Part shown: piece after piece, positions 17,056 through 26,049 of the stretch
Layout of the letters: every line of letters starts with the position of its first letter
Numbering within the stretch: the stretch's first letter is position 1
DNA from: JANMMJ01 sp031373255
GTDB lineage: Bacteria > Pseudomonadota > Alphaproteobacteria > Rhizobiales > Aestuariivirgaceae
Direction of reading: 5' to 3'
Assembly (NCBI GenBank): GCA_031373255.1
Contig: JANMMJ010000068.1
Coordinates: forward strand, 1-64,000
DNA: 64,000 nucleotides
Translations under genes and position numbers: made by a program
The notes under the pieces: generated by a model
What the model saw: the letters and a program-made list of their open reading frames with translations, nothing else
What the model was told of the DNA's origin: nothing
Databases searched by the model: none

Positions 17056-18050
17056 TACGCGGTTATTTTTACGTCATCCGGCATCGTCGGAATGCCCCGT
17101 TCGCGATAGGGCGTACGGCCGTAGAAAGCGCGATAGCACTTTGAAAAATGCGATGGCGATGAGAAGCCGCACGCCAGCGCCACGTTGATGACCGACATGT
17201 CAGTCTGCAACAGGAGCGATCTTGCCTTCTTCAGGCGGAGTTCGAGATAATAGCGTTTGGGGCTGCGATCGAGATAGCGACGGAACAGCCTTTCAAGCTG
17301 GCGCGTCGATAGCCCCGCCTGCTTGGCGAGCACGCTGGGTGAAAACGGATCTTCGAGATTGGCCTCCATCTTTTCGATGATGCCGACCAGTTTTGGATGC
17401 CGGGCCCCGATTCGCGCCGGCAACGACATGCGCTGATGTTCGCTGTGGTGACGGATCGGCGAATGCAGAACTGTCTCGGCTACAGTTGCAGCAAGGTCAG
17501 GCCCATGCTGGCTGGCGATCAGGGTGAGCATCATGTCGAGCGCCGTCGTACCACCTGCACTTGTAAAACGGTCGCGGTCGATTTCGAACAATCCGCCAGT
17601 CGCTTCGATATCGGGGAACTCCTCGGTGAAGCCCGGAAGGTTCTCCCAGTGTATCGTGCAGCGATAACCGTCGAGCAGCCCTGCCTCTGCCAAAATATGT
17701 CCACCGGTGCACACAGCGCCGATGGAGCGGCCGCGCCGCGACACCTTGCGCAACCATCCGATCAGCCGCTTGTCGGCATAGCGCTGAACATTGAGCCCAG
17801 CGCAGACCACCACCGTCGCAGTGTCGGGAACGGCGTCGAGGTCGCCATTGACCATGGCCAGGATGCCGTTGGAAGCGGCTACTGGCTTGCCGTCGACCGA
17901 ATGCATGGTCCACCGGTAAAGCGCCTTCTCCGACATGCGATTGGCAAGCCGCATTGGCTCGATCGCTGCCGTGACCGGCATCATGGTGAATTCAGGGACC
18001 ATGACAAAGGCAAACGCCTGGGGAAGTTCTTTGGGCTTGTCGCCGAACAT
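17055..18050 (-). CDS. GlxA-family AraC regulator (DJ-1/PfpI-like sensor plus HTH)
   Basis: The 331-residue protein has an N-terminal DJ-1/PfpI-type domain (residues about 10-190) with the nucleophile-elbow Cys in GAVCTGGHILAEAGLLDG. The C-terminal AraC domain is at residues about 225-325 (LAKQAGLSTRQLERLF, INVALACGFSSPSHFSKCYR). This is the architecture of GbdR, SouR and GlxA, regulators of glycine-betaine and sarcosine catabolism in Pseudomonas. It stands next to a MetF-like gene and upstream of soxBDAG, so control of sarcosine use is the natural inference. It is divergent from the MetF-like gene. Confidence 0.85.
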   Translation of the reverse strand: MFGDKPKELPQAFAFVMVPEFTMMPVTAAIEPMRLANRMSEKALYRWTMHSVDGKPVAASNGILAMVNGDLDAVPDTATVVVCAGLNVQRYADKRLIGWLRKVSRRGRSIGAVCTGGHILAEAGLLDGYRCTIHWENLPGFTEEFPDIEATGGLFEIDRDRFTSAGGTTALDMMLTLIASQHGPDLAATVAETVLHSPIRHHSEHQRMSLPARIGARHPKLVGIIEKMEANLEDPFSPSVLAKQAGLSTRQLERLFRRYLDRSPKRYYLELRLKKARSLLLQTDMSVINVALACGFSSPSHFSKCYRAFYGRTPYRERGIPTMPDDVKITA

Positions 18051-18239
18051 CTGAATATCTCGCTGATTTTTCCTTCATACGGGCAATCGCCGGTCATTGT
18101 CCATAAGCGTCATGTCGCGGGAGGAAAACGACGTTAACAGAGCCATTTCAGTCGCTTCCGTATTGCCCCTGTCGCAATTGTCTGAGCCGGAAACAGGGGG
18201 TACGGCCAATGTGCGCTGGCACTGCCGGAGTAATCGCAA
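18051..18239. promoter_or_regulatory. Divergent promoter region with TGTCGC motifs and an inverted repeat
   Basis: The 189 bases between the regulator and the MetF-like gene hold two copies of TGTCGC (18113-18118 and 18170-18175). They also hold an inverted repeat, CCCCTGT (18166-18172) and ACAGGGG (18193-18199), flanked by CGTA (18159-18162) and TACG (18201-18204). The same TGTCGC hexamer occurs twice upstream of soxB. This suggests binding sites for the adjacent AraC-type regulator. No experimental consensus was used. Confidence 0.45.
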
Positions 18240-19139
18240 GTGAACGCGCCATTCGATCTTACTGAAGCCCGGAACCTGATGAATACCGATCCCGTATCCC
18301 TCTTCCTGCAGCGGCTCTCCGTCGAAATCACGCCGAAGCAAGCCGAGAAGGTGCCGCTTCTGGCTGGATCGCTGAAGCCCGGGACCTGCGTCTATATCGC
18401 CCTGATCGATCCGGCCGATGTCGAAAATCAGCTCGCCGCCGCAATCGCCGTGCGCCAGGCAGGACTCGAACCCGTTCCGCATGTTCCCGCCCGTTTCGTG
18501 AAAGATCTCGAAGATCTTAAGTCGCGCATTGGCGCTTTGGTGGAAAAGGCCGGCGTGCGCCAGATGCTGGTGCTGGGTGGCGGCGCGCCGATACCCATTG
18601 GCCAGTATGATGCGGCACTCCAGCTTCTTGAAACGGGTGTTTTCACCGCCAACGGCGTGAACAGGATCGGCATCGCCGGTCATCCCGAAGGCAATCCCGA
18701 TATAACCAAGAAATACGGGGAGGCGGCCCTTCTGAAGGCTTTGCAGGACAAGCAGGTCTGGCTCAGCGCCAACGGTGTTCAGGGGTACATTGCCACCCAG
18801 TTCCTTTTCGAGGCGCAACCTGTGGCCTTCTGGTCGAGCGAATTGTCAAAGGCTGGCATCGATCTGCCGATCCACGTCGGCGTGCCCGGCCCGGCAACCA
18901 TCAAGACCCTGGTCAAATATGCCGCCATGTGCGGCGTCGGCAACTCCGCCCGCTTTATCAGGAAGCAGGCAATGAACATCACCAAGCTCCTCACCGTCTC
19001 GACGCCTGACGTCTTTGTCGAGCAGCTTGCCAAGCTTCACGTGGAAAAGCCCGCCCTCAACATCGCCGGGCCCCACCTCTACCCCTTTGGCGGCTTCGAC
19101 AAGCTGCTGGATTGGGTGAGACCGAAGCTGCAGGGCTGA
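18240..19139 (+). CDS. metF: Methylenetetrahydrofolate reductase-family protein
   Basis: The 299-residue single-domain TIM-barrel protein is of the MTHFR family, which normally reduces 5,10-methylene-H4folate to 5-methyl-H4folate with FAD. Visible family parts are VSLFLQRLSVEITPKQ, the VPHVPARF strand, the GIAGHPEGNPD loop (GHPE is diagnostic) and the C-terminal FGGFDKLLDWV. It starts with GTG at 18240 after a ccggag Shine-Dalgarno. Standing beside sarcosine oxidase, it could process the methylene-folate made from sarcosine. It differs enough from housekeeping MetF that the substrate is not certain. Confidence 0.8.
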   Translation: MNAPFDLTEARNLMNTDPVSLFLQRLSVEITPKQAEKVPLLAGSLKPGTCVYIALIDPADVENQLAAAIAVRQAGLEPVPHVPARFVKDLEDLKSRIGALVEKAGVRQMLVLGGGAPIPIGQYDAALQLLETGVFTANGVNRIGIAGHPEGNPDITKKYGEAALLKALQDKQVWLSANGVQGYIATQFLFEAQPVAFWSSELSKAGIDLPIHVGVPGPATIKTLVKYAAMCGVGNSARFIRKQAMNITKLLTVSTPDVFVEQLAKLHVEKPALNIAGPHLYPFGGFDKLLDWVRPKLQG

Positions 19140-20348
19140 TCAAAGCACCTGCGCAAGGTCGGCGCAGATATCATCTGCATCCTCAAGCCCGACAGACAGG
19201 CGGAATACCCCGTCTCCGGCGAAATCCCGGTAGCTTTTCAGAGCCTCGGGCGGGTGCCTGAAAGTGGACCGCATGACGTCGTCCGTCGGGATCCAGTAGA
19301 CCAGACTGCGCAGATGGCCAAGCGACACCGCATAGTGCACGATCCGCAGCCGTTCGATCATCCTCTGCGCCACGGCGCGGCCCTCCTTTACCTGGAAGGT
19401 CATCATGCCGGAGAAATTCTTCATCTGCCGTTTTGCGAGATCATGCTGCGGGTGTGACGGAAGGCCCGGATAGTGCACCCGCGTGACGCCCACGTGAGCT
19501 TCGAGAAAGCCCGCCACCGCAAGGGCTGTTTCCTCATGCGCCCGCATGCGGATCGGCAGGGTTGCGGCGCCGCGCATGATCAGCCATGCATTGAAAGGCG
19601 ACAGCACGCCGCCATAATGCACGCCGGCTTCAAGATTGAGCGCTTCGAGATCGGCCTCGCGCCCCAGCACAGCACCCCCCATCGCATCGCCGTGGCCGCC
19701 GACATATTTGGTCAGCGAATGGATAACGAAGTCGGCGCCAAGCTCGATGGGCCGCGTAGCGATGGGGCTGGCGAAAGTGGAATCGACAGCGACGTCCCGC
19801 ACACCGCGCGCATGTGAAAAACTTGCAATCGCCTCGATGTCCGAGAGCCGCATGATCGGATTGGCGGGTGTCTCGATCCACACCATTTTCGTATTGGCCC
19901 TTATCGCGGCGGCGACGGCATCAACGTCCGAGGTGTCGACCAGGCTGGTCTCGATGCCAAATCGCGGCAGCGTGCTCCGCACCAGTTCCGCCGTCGCCAC
20001 ATAATTTGTATCGGACATGACAAGATGATCACCCGCCGACAGGCGGCCCATGATCAGCGCATGCGTGGCGGCAACGCCGGAAGCAAAGCACTGGCAGGAT
20101 TCTGCACCCTCGAGCGCTGCCAGTTTGGTATCGAGCTGGCACACCGTCGGATTTGAAACGCGGGCATAGACGTGGCCCTCATAGGCATCACCGCTCAATG
20201 CCGAAAATCCGGTGAGCGTTTCGGGCGCAAACGTGACCGACATGGTGAGATTGGGCGAAGACGCCCGGGTAGAGGGGTCGATGAATTCGCCAGCATGGAT
20301 AGCCGTAGTGTTCGGCCCGTGCGGTCGGTTGGAAGGCGGCTGCGGCAT
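19140..20348 (-). CDS. Cys/Met-metabolism PLP enzyme (cystathionine gamma-synthase/lyase type)
   Basis: The 402-residue protein is a fold-type I PLP enzyme of the transsulfuration family. Visible are the YARVSNPT motif, ASGVAATHA, IETPANP, and the PLP lysine Lys214 in SLTKYVGGH. Family members make or cleave cystathionine, homocysteine or methionine; the sequence does not decide which. I start at the ATG at 20348 because cggag lies 6 bases upstream; the longer frame starting 27 codons earlier has no support. It is the most downstream gene of the leftward sox cluster and may feed homocysteine to the methyl-folate route. Confidence 0.82.
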   Translation of the reverse strand: MPQPPSNRPHGPNTTAIHAGEFIDPSTRASSPNLTMSVTFAPETLTGFSALSGDAYEGHVYARVSNPTVCQLDTKLAALEGAESCQCFASGVAATHALIMGRLSAGDHLVMSDTNYVATAELVRSTLPRFGIETSLVDTSDVDAVAAAIRANTKMVWIETPANPIMRLSDIEAIASFSHARGVRDVAVDSTFASPIATRPIELGADFVIHSLTKYVGGHGDAMGGAVLGREADLEALNLEAGVHYGGVLSPFNAWLIMRGAATLPIRMRAHEETALAVAGFLEAHVGVTRVHYPGLPSHPQHDLAKRQMKNFSGMMTFQVKEGRAVAQRMIERLRIVHYAVSLGHLRSLVYWIPTDDVMRSTFRHPPEALKSYRDFAGDGVFRLSVGLEDADDICADLAQVL

Positions 20349-20429
20349 ATGGAACTCCGTGAGTGAGCCCGCATACATCCTATGCTTCGCCCGGGAGTTC
20401 AACCGGGCATTATCTTCCGATTGGAGCAA

Positions 20430-20579
20430 TCAGTTCGTCGTGAAAACCATCAACAGAACTGCAAACACCAACACCGCGCCCGCAAGCCCCCACCCCAGAA
20501 CATAGCGGACATTGTGCCCGGTCACGCCCTGCCGCGCTTCATTGGTTGTGCGAATTTCCGGCCGTTCGGTCGTCTCCAT
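20430..20579 (-). CDS. 49-residue single-span membrane protein in the sox cluster
   Basis: This is a short frame with a good gagagg Shine-Dalgarno ending 4 bases upstream of the ATG. The product starts METTERPEIRTTNEARQGVT, continues GHNVRYVL and ends in one membrane helix (GLAGAVLVFAVLLMVF) and TTN. It lies between soxG and the PLP-enzyme gene on the same strand. I do not recognise a named family. The clean start, helix and operon position support a real gene. Confidence 0.65.
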   Translation of the reverse strand: METTERPEIRTTNEARQGVTGHNVRYVLGWGLAGAVLVFAVLLMVFTTN

Positions 20580-20672
20580 GAAACCTCTCGCCAATTGGCG
20601 GCCCGGCGCTCACATGTGCAGGCCTGTATGCGAGTCAAAACGTCGGTATCGCGTTAAGGTTCCGGAATAGGC

Positions 20673-21275
20673 TCAGGAAGCGGCCAGATCCTGCTTCCCG
20701 AACAGCCGCAATTCGGCTTCCGGCCGTGCCGTCGCGCAGATGAAGTCCCAGGCATATTCGGCGTACGAGCGGAAGACATAGACATCGAACATGTCTTCTT
20801 CGACCACATGCAGTAGGGCGGCAATCTCGGCAAATCTCATGCGTCGCACGGTTCCCGGTGAATATTCATCCGAAAGCAGATCGAGCGAGCATCCCTTGAG
20901 CAGCACTTCGCGCGCCCCGTCACCTTCAAGGCGGAGCACGCTGCGCATATCAGAAACATCGACGGCAAGCGCATGAATGCCCTGCAACCGCTTGCGCAGG
21001 GCGGTGAGCAGCTCGGCCATTTTGCTCCGCGGGCAGATGATCAGCCATTGATCGGTTGAAAGCCAGAAAGCGCGCATCTCGCCCCAGGTGTTCGAGGTCC
21101 GCGGCTGCTTTGGCAAGTCGACGCCGAGGATCTCCTTTGCCGCATTCATGAACTTGCGGTCGCTGGCAAACCCGCGCAGGTCGATCATGCCGCGTTCGGC
21201 AATTTCACGCAGGCGGATCGACAACCCCGATGCTTCGCGGCCCTTGAGCGCGCTTTCATATTGAAGCTCAGCCAT
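20673..21275 (-). CDS. soxG: Sarcosine oxidase gamma subunit
   Basis: The 200-residue protein matches the gamma subunit of heterotetrameric sarcosine oxidase: GLSIRLREIAERGMIDLRG, the LSTDQWLIICP strand, and the DVSDMRSVLRLEG motif. It forms part of the folate-side module with the C-terminal half of the alpha subunit. I start at the ATG at 21275 (MAELQYES), which overlaps soxA by 8 bases; a start 8 codons upstream is possible. It is the last sox subunit gene. Confidence 0.88.
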   Translation of the reverse strand: MAELQYESALKGREASGLSIRLREIAERGMIDLRGFASDRKFMNAAKEILGVDLPKQPRTSNTWGEMRAFWLSTDQWLIICPRSKMAELLTALRKRLQGIHALAVDVSDMRSVLRLEGDGAREVLLKGCSLDLLSDEYSPGTVRRMRFAEIAALLHVVEEDMFDVYVFRSYAEYAWDFICATARPEAELRLFGKQDLAAS

Positions 21276-24200
21276 TGAGCTGTGCTCCTTCCTTGTCATA
21301 GAACACCTGGTCGACGATCTTCGCCTTGACTACCTTGCCATCGAGTGGGAAGGACAGGGTTTCGCCCATCCGTGCCCGCCCTGACTGGATCAGCGCCATG
21401 GCGATAGAGCGCTGCAGGGTTGGTGAGAAATAGCTCGACGTCACCTGGCCGATCATCTCCATAGGGGGCTTGTCTTTCACCTCCTGGACGGCATAAGCCC
21501 CATCGGGCAGCACCTCGCTGGGATCTTCGGTGAGAAGGCCAACAAGTTGCTTGCGATCGGTGCGCTTAAGGAATGATTGCTCAAGCGAGCGCTTGCCGAT
21601 GAAGTCGGACTTTTTCTTGGAAACCAGTCCGTCAAGGCCGACGTCGACCGGCGTGACCGTGCCATCGGTCTCGTCGCCGATGACGATGTAGCCCTTTTCG
21701 GCGCGGAGCACATGCAGCGCTTCGGTGCCATAGACGGTGATGCCGAAATCCTGCCCGGCCGTGAGGATTTCGTCCCACAGGCCGCGTCCCAGATTGGCGG
21801 GTACTGCCACTTCATAGGAGAGTTCACCTGAAAAGCTGATACGGAACACGCGGACGGGATAGCGGCCGAGATGGCCTTCCTTCATCGAAAGATGCGGGAA
21901 AGCCTCGTTGGAAAGTTCGAAGTCCGGATCGAGCCGGCGGAGCACGTCGCGCGCTTTTGGCCCGGCAATGGCGAATTGAGCCCATTGCTCCGTCACCGGT
22001 GTCACAAACACCTTATAATCGGTCCACTCGGTTTGCAGCCATTCCTCCAGCCAGGCCGAGACACGGTCCGCCCCGCCGGACGTCGTGTGCATGAGGAAAT
22101 GATCTTCGCCGAGACGCACTGTGACGCCGTCATCGATGAGGAAACCCAGTTCGTTCATCATCAGCCCATAGCGGCAGCGGCCGATCTTCAGCGTCGAGAA
22201 CATGTTGGAATAGACCCGGTCAAGAAGCGCCGCCGCGTCCGGCCCCTTGATTTCGATCTTGCCGAGCGTCGAGGCATCAAGGAGGCCGACGGAATTGCGC
22301 ACCGCGAGGATCTCCCGGGCGATCGAGGCCTGCTTTTCTTCGGCAGGCTTGGGATAGGTGTAGGCGCGGCGCCACTGCCCGATAGGCTCGAATTGTGCTG
22401 CTTGCGATTTGTGCCATTCGTAAATCGGTGTGCGGCGGATCGGCAGGAACAACTGCCGGGTCATGGGCCCCGCAACCGAGCCAAACGAAAACGGCGTATA
22501 GGGCGGGCGGAATGTGGTGATGCCAATCTGCGGAATGGTCTTGCCCGTGGCCTCCGCCAGCACCCCGAGGCCATTGAGGTTCGACGTCTTGCCCTGGTCG
22601 GTCGCCATGCCGAATGTCGTGTAGCGCTTGGTATGCTCGACAGACTCGTAACCCTCGCGCTGTGCCAGCTCGAGATCGGCGGCAGTGACATCGTTCTGGA
22701 AGTCGATGAAATGCTTGTTACCCTCATTGTATTTGCCGGTCGCAGGAGAAAACCAAAGGGATTCAAGCGCTTGTTGCACTTCCTGAAGAGCCTTGGGCAC
22801 CTTGGGCCTGGCCGCTTTTGACTTGGGAAGCGCGGCCTTGCCGGCTGCTTCGCCGACGGCATAGGCCTCGTTCAATGCGCCGCCCAACGCCAGTGTGCCG
22901 TTCGCGGCACCAACCGCCGCGATCCTGTCGTGATGCGTATCGGGCCGGAAGCTTTGCAGCGCCTCGTCGAATCGGATTTTGCCGCCAGTGTGGCACCAGA
23001 TGTGAAGTGCGGGATTGAAGCCACCCGACATCGCGATGAAATCGCATTCGATCCTTGTCTCCGTGATGACGCGGCCTGATCCCTTGCGATAGGGAGCCAC
23101 TTTCACGCCTGTCACATCAAGGCCGCCGAAGCTCGATTCCACTGCGGCAATGGCCGAGCCTGCCATGATCTCGATGCCCGCCTTGCGCGCCGTCGTGGGA
23201 AGCTGACTGTCGACATGACTGCGGGAATCGACGACGCGCACCTGAATGCCGGCCTGTTTCAGCGCCAGCGCCGTCTGGTAGGCATCGTCATTGTTGGTGA
23301 ACACTAAGCCGCTCGATCCGGGAGCAACGCCATACCGCGTAAGAAATGCGCGCGCAGCACCTGCCAGCATGATGCCCGGCCGGTCGTTGTTTGCAAAGGC
23401 GATGGGCCGCTCGATTGAACCGGTGGCGAGGATCACCTGCCTGGCGCGGACCTTCCACAGGCGATGCCGTGGTGTTCCTCTCGCCAGCAGAGCCGGATCG
23501 TGATCGGCCACACGTTCAAACAGAATGAGAGAATTATGCTGCCAGTGTCCCACGCACGTTGTGCGACTGAGCACGTGGACATTTTCAGCTTCCGACAGGC
23601 GTTGCACTTTCGCCTGCGCCCATTCGGATTGAGCAACGCCATCAATTGTCCCGTCGGCAATGTCTGCCCACCCGCCAAATTGCGGATTCTCATCGCAGAT
23701 GATGACCCGTGCGCCGGAGGCTGCTGCGGCTTCCGCTGCCGCAAGTCCTGCAACGCCGCCGCCCACCACCAGCACGTCGCAATGCGCGTGAATATGCTCG
23801 TAAGTATCGGGGTCGCACCCGTCCGGTGCCTTGCCAAGACCCGCCGCCCGCCGGATGAACGGCTCGTAGACGCTCATCCAGAATTTCTGCGGCCACATGA
23901 AGGTCTTGTAATAGAAGCCGCCGGGGAAGAAACGCGACAACGTGTTGTTGATGCTGCCGATGTCGAAGCTGAGTGAAGGCCAGCGGTTCTGGCTCACCGC
24001 CACGAGGCCATCGTGAAGTTCGACCTGTGTGGCGCGAAGGTTTGGTTCGTGCCGTGAGCCTTCGCCAACACCAACCAGTGCGTTCATTTCCTCCGAGCCG
24101 AGCCCGACAACGCCGCGCGGCCGGTGATACTTGAAGCTGCGTCCAAACACGCGCTGGCCGTTGGCCATGACGGCGGAGGCCAGCGTGTCTCCGGCGTAAC

Positions 24201-24297
24201 CCGGCATTTGCTTGCCATCGAATGAGAAGTTCACCCGCCGCGACCGGTCGATGGCGTGGCCGAAACTTTCGCCAAGGCGATAGGGTTTGCTCGTCAT
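21268..24297 (-). CDS. soxA: Sarcosine oxidase alpha subunit
   Basis: The 1009-residue subunit has the expected order. An N-terminal 2Fe-2S-ferredoxin-like fold opens with RLGESFGHAIDRSRRVNFSF. A NAD-binding Rossmann motif follows (DVLVVGGGVAGLAAAEAAAA), then the C-terminal GcvT-like aminomethyltransferase half (from about residue 590; GLLDASTLGKIEIKGPDA). Together with the beta subunit it oxidises sarcosine to glycine and transfers the C1 unit to H4folate as methylene, with H2O2 formed. I start at MTSKPYRLGE (24297), overlapping soxD by 4 bases; the longer frame lacks homology. Confidence 0.93.
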   Translation of the reverse strand: MTSKPYRLGESFGHAIDRSRRVNFSFDGKQMPGYAGDTLASAVMANGQRVFGRSFKYHRPRGVVGLGSEEMNALVGVGEGSRHEPNLRATQVELHDGLVAVSQNRWPSLSFDIGSINNTLSRFFPGGFYYKTFMWPQKFWMSVYEPFIRRAAGLGKAPDGCDPDTYEHIHAHCDVLVVGGGVAGLAAAEAAAASGARVIICDENPQFGGWADIADGTIDGVAQSEWAQAKVQRLSEAENVHVLSRTTCVGHWQHNSLILFERVADHDPALLARGTPRHRLWKVRARQVILATGSIERPIAFANNDRPGIMLAGAARAFLTRYGVAPGSSGLVFTNNDDAYQTALALKQAGIQVRVVDSRSHVDSQLPTTARKAGIEIMAGSAIAAVESSFGGLDVTGVKVAPYRKGSGRVITETRIECDFIAMSGGFNPALHIWCHTGGKIRFDEALQSFRPDTHHDRIAAVGAANGTLALGGALNEAYAVGEAAGKAALPKSKAARPKVPKALQEVQQALESLWFSPATGKYNEGNKHFIDFQNDVTAADLELAQREGYESVEHTKRYTTFGMATDQGKTSNLNGLGVLAEATGKTIPQIGITTFRPPYTPFSFGSVAGPMTRQLFLPIRRTPIYEWHKSQAAQFEPIGQWRRAYTYPKPAEEKQASIAREILAVRNSVGLLDASTLGKIEIKGPDAAALLDRVYSNMFSTLKIGRCRYGLMMNELGFLIDDGVTVRLGEDHFLMHTTSGGADRVSAWLEEWLQTEWTDYKVFVTPVTEQWAQFAIAGPKARDVLRRLDPDFELSNEAFPHLSMKEGHLGRYPVRVFRISFSGELSYEVAVPANLGRGLWDEILTAGQDFGITVYGTEALHVLRAEKGYIVIGDETDGTVTPVDVGLDGLVSKKKSDFIGKRSLEQSFLKRTDRKQLVGLLTEDPSEVLPDGAYAVQEVKDKPPMEMIGQVTSSYFSPTLQRSIAMALIQSGRARMGETLSFPLDGKVVKAKIVDQVFYDKEGAQLNG

Positions 24298-24647
24298 TTC
24301 GTCTTTGCCGCCTTGAGCTTGTCCTTGAAGAAAGTAACCCACTCGCCGGTTGCCTGCTCCATCAGCTCGCGCGGTGGAAGCTCGGTCGCAAGATAGAACG
24401 CCTTGAACTCCATGGTCGCCGTGTCGCGCGCCGCATGGAACCACTTGCCGCATCCCCGGTCACAGCGCCAGCGTTCGAAATGCAACCCCTTGGGATTACG
24501 CCGCATGAACAGATAGTCGCGCTGCTGTTCATCGCTGATGTGTTCGGGATCAAGCGTTGCCGGCCGCCGGATATGCGCTTCGCCTGCGGCATGAAAATCC
24601 GTTTCGTCGCCTTCCGCACCGCAAACAGGGCAATGAACGATCAGCAT
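24294..24647 (-). CDS. soxD: Sarcosine oxidase delta subunit
   Basis: The 117-residue zinc-binding subunit starts MLIVHCPVCGAEGDETDFHA and has the second ligand pair in RCDRGCGKWFHA. This gives the CPxC...CxxxC zinc arrangement typical of SoxD. It stabilises the complex by contacting the alpha subunit. The spacing to soxB is 9 bases and it overlaps soxA by 4, within the operon order soxB-soxD-soxA-soxG that is standard in alphaproteobacteria. Confidence 0.92.
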   Translation of the reverse strand: MLIVHCPVCGAEGDETDFHAAGEAHIRRPATLDPEHISDEQQRDYLFMRRNPKGLHFERWRCDRGCGKWFHAARDTATMEFKAFYLATELPPRELMEQATGEWVTFFKDKLKAAKTK

Positions 24648-24656
24648 GCTGGGCTC

Positions 24657-25910
24657 CTAATGCGCCACGGCCGCGGCAACGCTTTCGTCGATGAAGCGGC
24701 CTTCGGCGAAGCGATTCATGCCGAAAGGTTCGGCGATGGGATGTGGCCGGTCATTGGCAATCGTATCGGCGAATACAAAACCCGAGCCCGGAATGGCCTT
24801 GAAGCCACCAGTCCCCCAGCCGCAATTGACGAACAGCCCTTCAACATCCGTCTTGCCGATGATCGGCGAACGGTCGCCTGTCATGTCAACAATGCCGCCC
24901 CACATACGGAGCATCCTGAGGCGCGAAATGATCGGAAAAGTTTCGACCAGCGCCGTGACAGTATGCTCAAGGGCAGGGAAGGAGCCGCGCTGCGAATAAT
25001 TGTTGTAAGGGTCGGTGCCGCCACCGATTACCAGTTCGCCCTTGTCGGACTGGCTCATGTAGCCATGCACGGTGTTGGCCATCACCACACAATCGATCAC
25101 CGGCTTGATTGGTTCGGATACCAGCGCCTGCAGGCACTGACTTTCGATCGGCATGCGCACGCCGGCCATCTGCATAATGGTGGATACATGCCCGGCCGTA
25201 ACCACCGCAATCTTCTTTGACTTGATGAATCCCCGGGTCGTCTCGATACCGCTGACAGCGCCGCCATTGCGCCGGATGCCCGTGACTTCGCAATTCTGGA
25301 TGATGTCGACGCCCATGGAGTCGGCACCACGCGCATAGCCCCAGGCCACGGCATCGTGCCGCCCGGTGCCGCCGCGCGGCTGGTAGTAGGCACCGAGAAT
25401 GGGATAGCGGCAATTCGGACTGTCATTGATGATCGGTACGATCTGCTTGACTTCGGCTGCAGTAATCATCCGGCAATCCAGCCCGGCGAGCCGGTTGGCG
25501 TGCGCCGTGCGCTTGAACGCACGCAACTCGTGCTCAGTCTGGCACAGCATCACGACACCGCGGGCGCTGAACATCACATTGTAGTTCAGCTCCTGCGACA
25601 GGTTCTCGTACAGCGAACGCGCCAGTTCGTAAATGGCAATAGAGGGATCCTGCAGGTAGTTCGAGCGGATGATGGTGGTGTTGCGCCCGGTATTGCCCCC
25701 GCCCAGCCAGCCCTTCTCGACGACCGCGATATTGGTCATCTTGTGGTTCTTGGCGAGATAGTATGCGGTTGCCAGCCCGTGCCCGCCAGCGCCGACGATA
25801 ATTGCGTCATACTCGGCCTTGGGCGCGGGTGATCGCCACGCCCGTTCCCAATCCTTGTGGTAATTGAGCGCGTTGCGCGCCAGTGAGAAAACCGAGTAGC
25901 GTGTTTTCAT
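24657..25910 (-). CDS. soxB: Sarcosine oxidase beta subunit
   Basis: The 417-residue flavoprotein of the DAO family has the FAD-binding motif DAIIVGAGGHGLATAYYLAK. The GWLGGGNTGRNTTIIRSNY stretch follows and holds the His/Arg region for covalent FMN attachment. The C-terminal CGWGTGGFKAIPGSG is also typical. This subunit dehydrogenates sarcosine. It is the first gene of the leftward sox operon; upstream are 139 bases shared with the divergent ccmI gene, holding tandem TGTCGC motifs. Confidence 0.94.
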   Translation of the reverse strand: MKTRYSVFSLARNALNYHKDWERAWRSPAPKAEYDAIIVGAGGHGLATAYYLAKNHKMTNIAVVEKGWLGGGNTGRNTTIIRSNYLQDPSIAIYELARSLYENLSQELNYNVMFSARGVVMLCQTEHELRAFKRTAHANRLAGLDCRMITAAEVKQIVPIINDSPNCRYPILGAYYQPRGGTGRHDAVAWGYARGADSMGVDIIQNCEVTGIRRNGGAVSGIETTRGFIKSKKIAVVTAGHVSTIMQMAGVRMPIESQCLQALVSEPIKPVIDCVVMANTVHGYMSQSDKGELVIGGGTDPYNNYSQRGSFPALEHTVTALVETFPIISRLRMLRMWGGIVDMTGDRSPIIGKTDVEGLFVNCGWGTGGFKAIPGSGFVFADTIANDRPHPIAEPFGMNRFAEGRFIDESVAAAVAH

Positions 25911-25974
25911 GTGGCAGCTTCTATCAAATGCAGGCGGTGGCCTCTAGGCAATTCCGACGCCCCATTGTTGCCAT

Positions 25975-25988
25975 GCGACACTGCGACA
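25975..25988 (-). promoter_or_regulatory. Tandem TGTCGC motif upstream of soxB
   Basis: On the minus strand TGTCGC occurs at 25988-25983 and again at 25980-25975, in tandem with an 8-base repeat. It lies 65 bases upstream of the soxB start. The same hexamer is present twice between the GlxA-type regulator and the MetF-like gene. AraC-family dimers commonly bind such direct repeats, so this is a candidate operator. Confidence 0.45.
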
Positions 25989-26049
25989 GCGGCCACAGCT
26001 TTGCGATGATCTGTCTTTCTCCTATGTATCTGAAAACCTTATATCGAGC

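Noticed and set aside
16845..17144. Open frame of 99 codons between feuQ and the regulator
   Set aside because: It runs through a terminator and into the antisense of the regulator, with no domain or Shine-Dalgarno.
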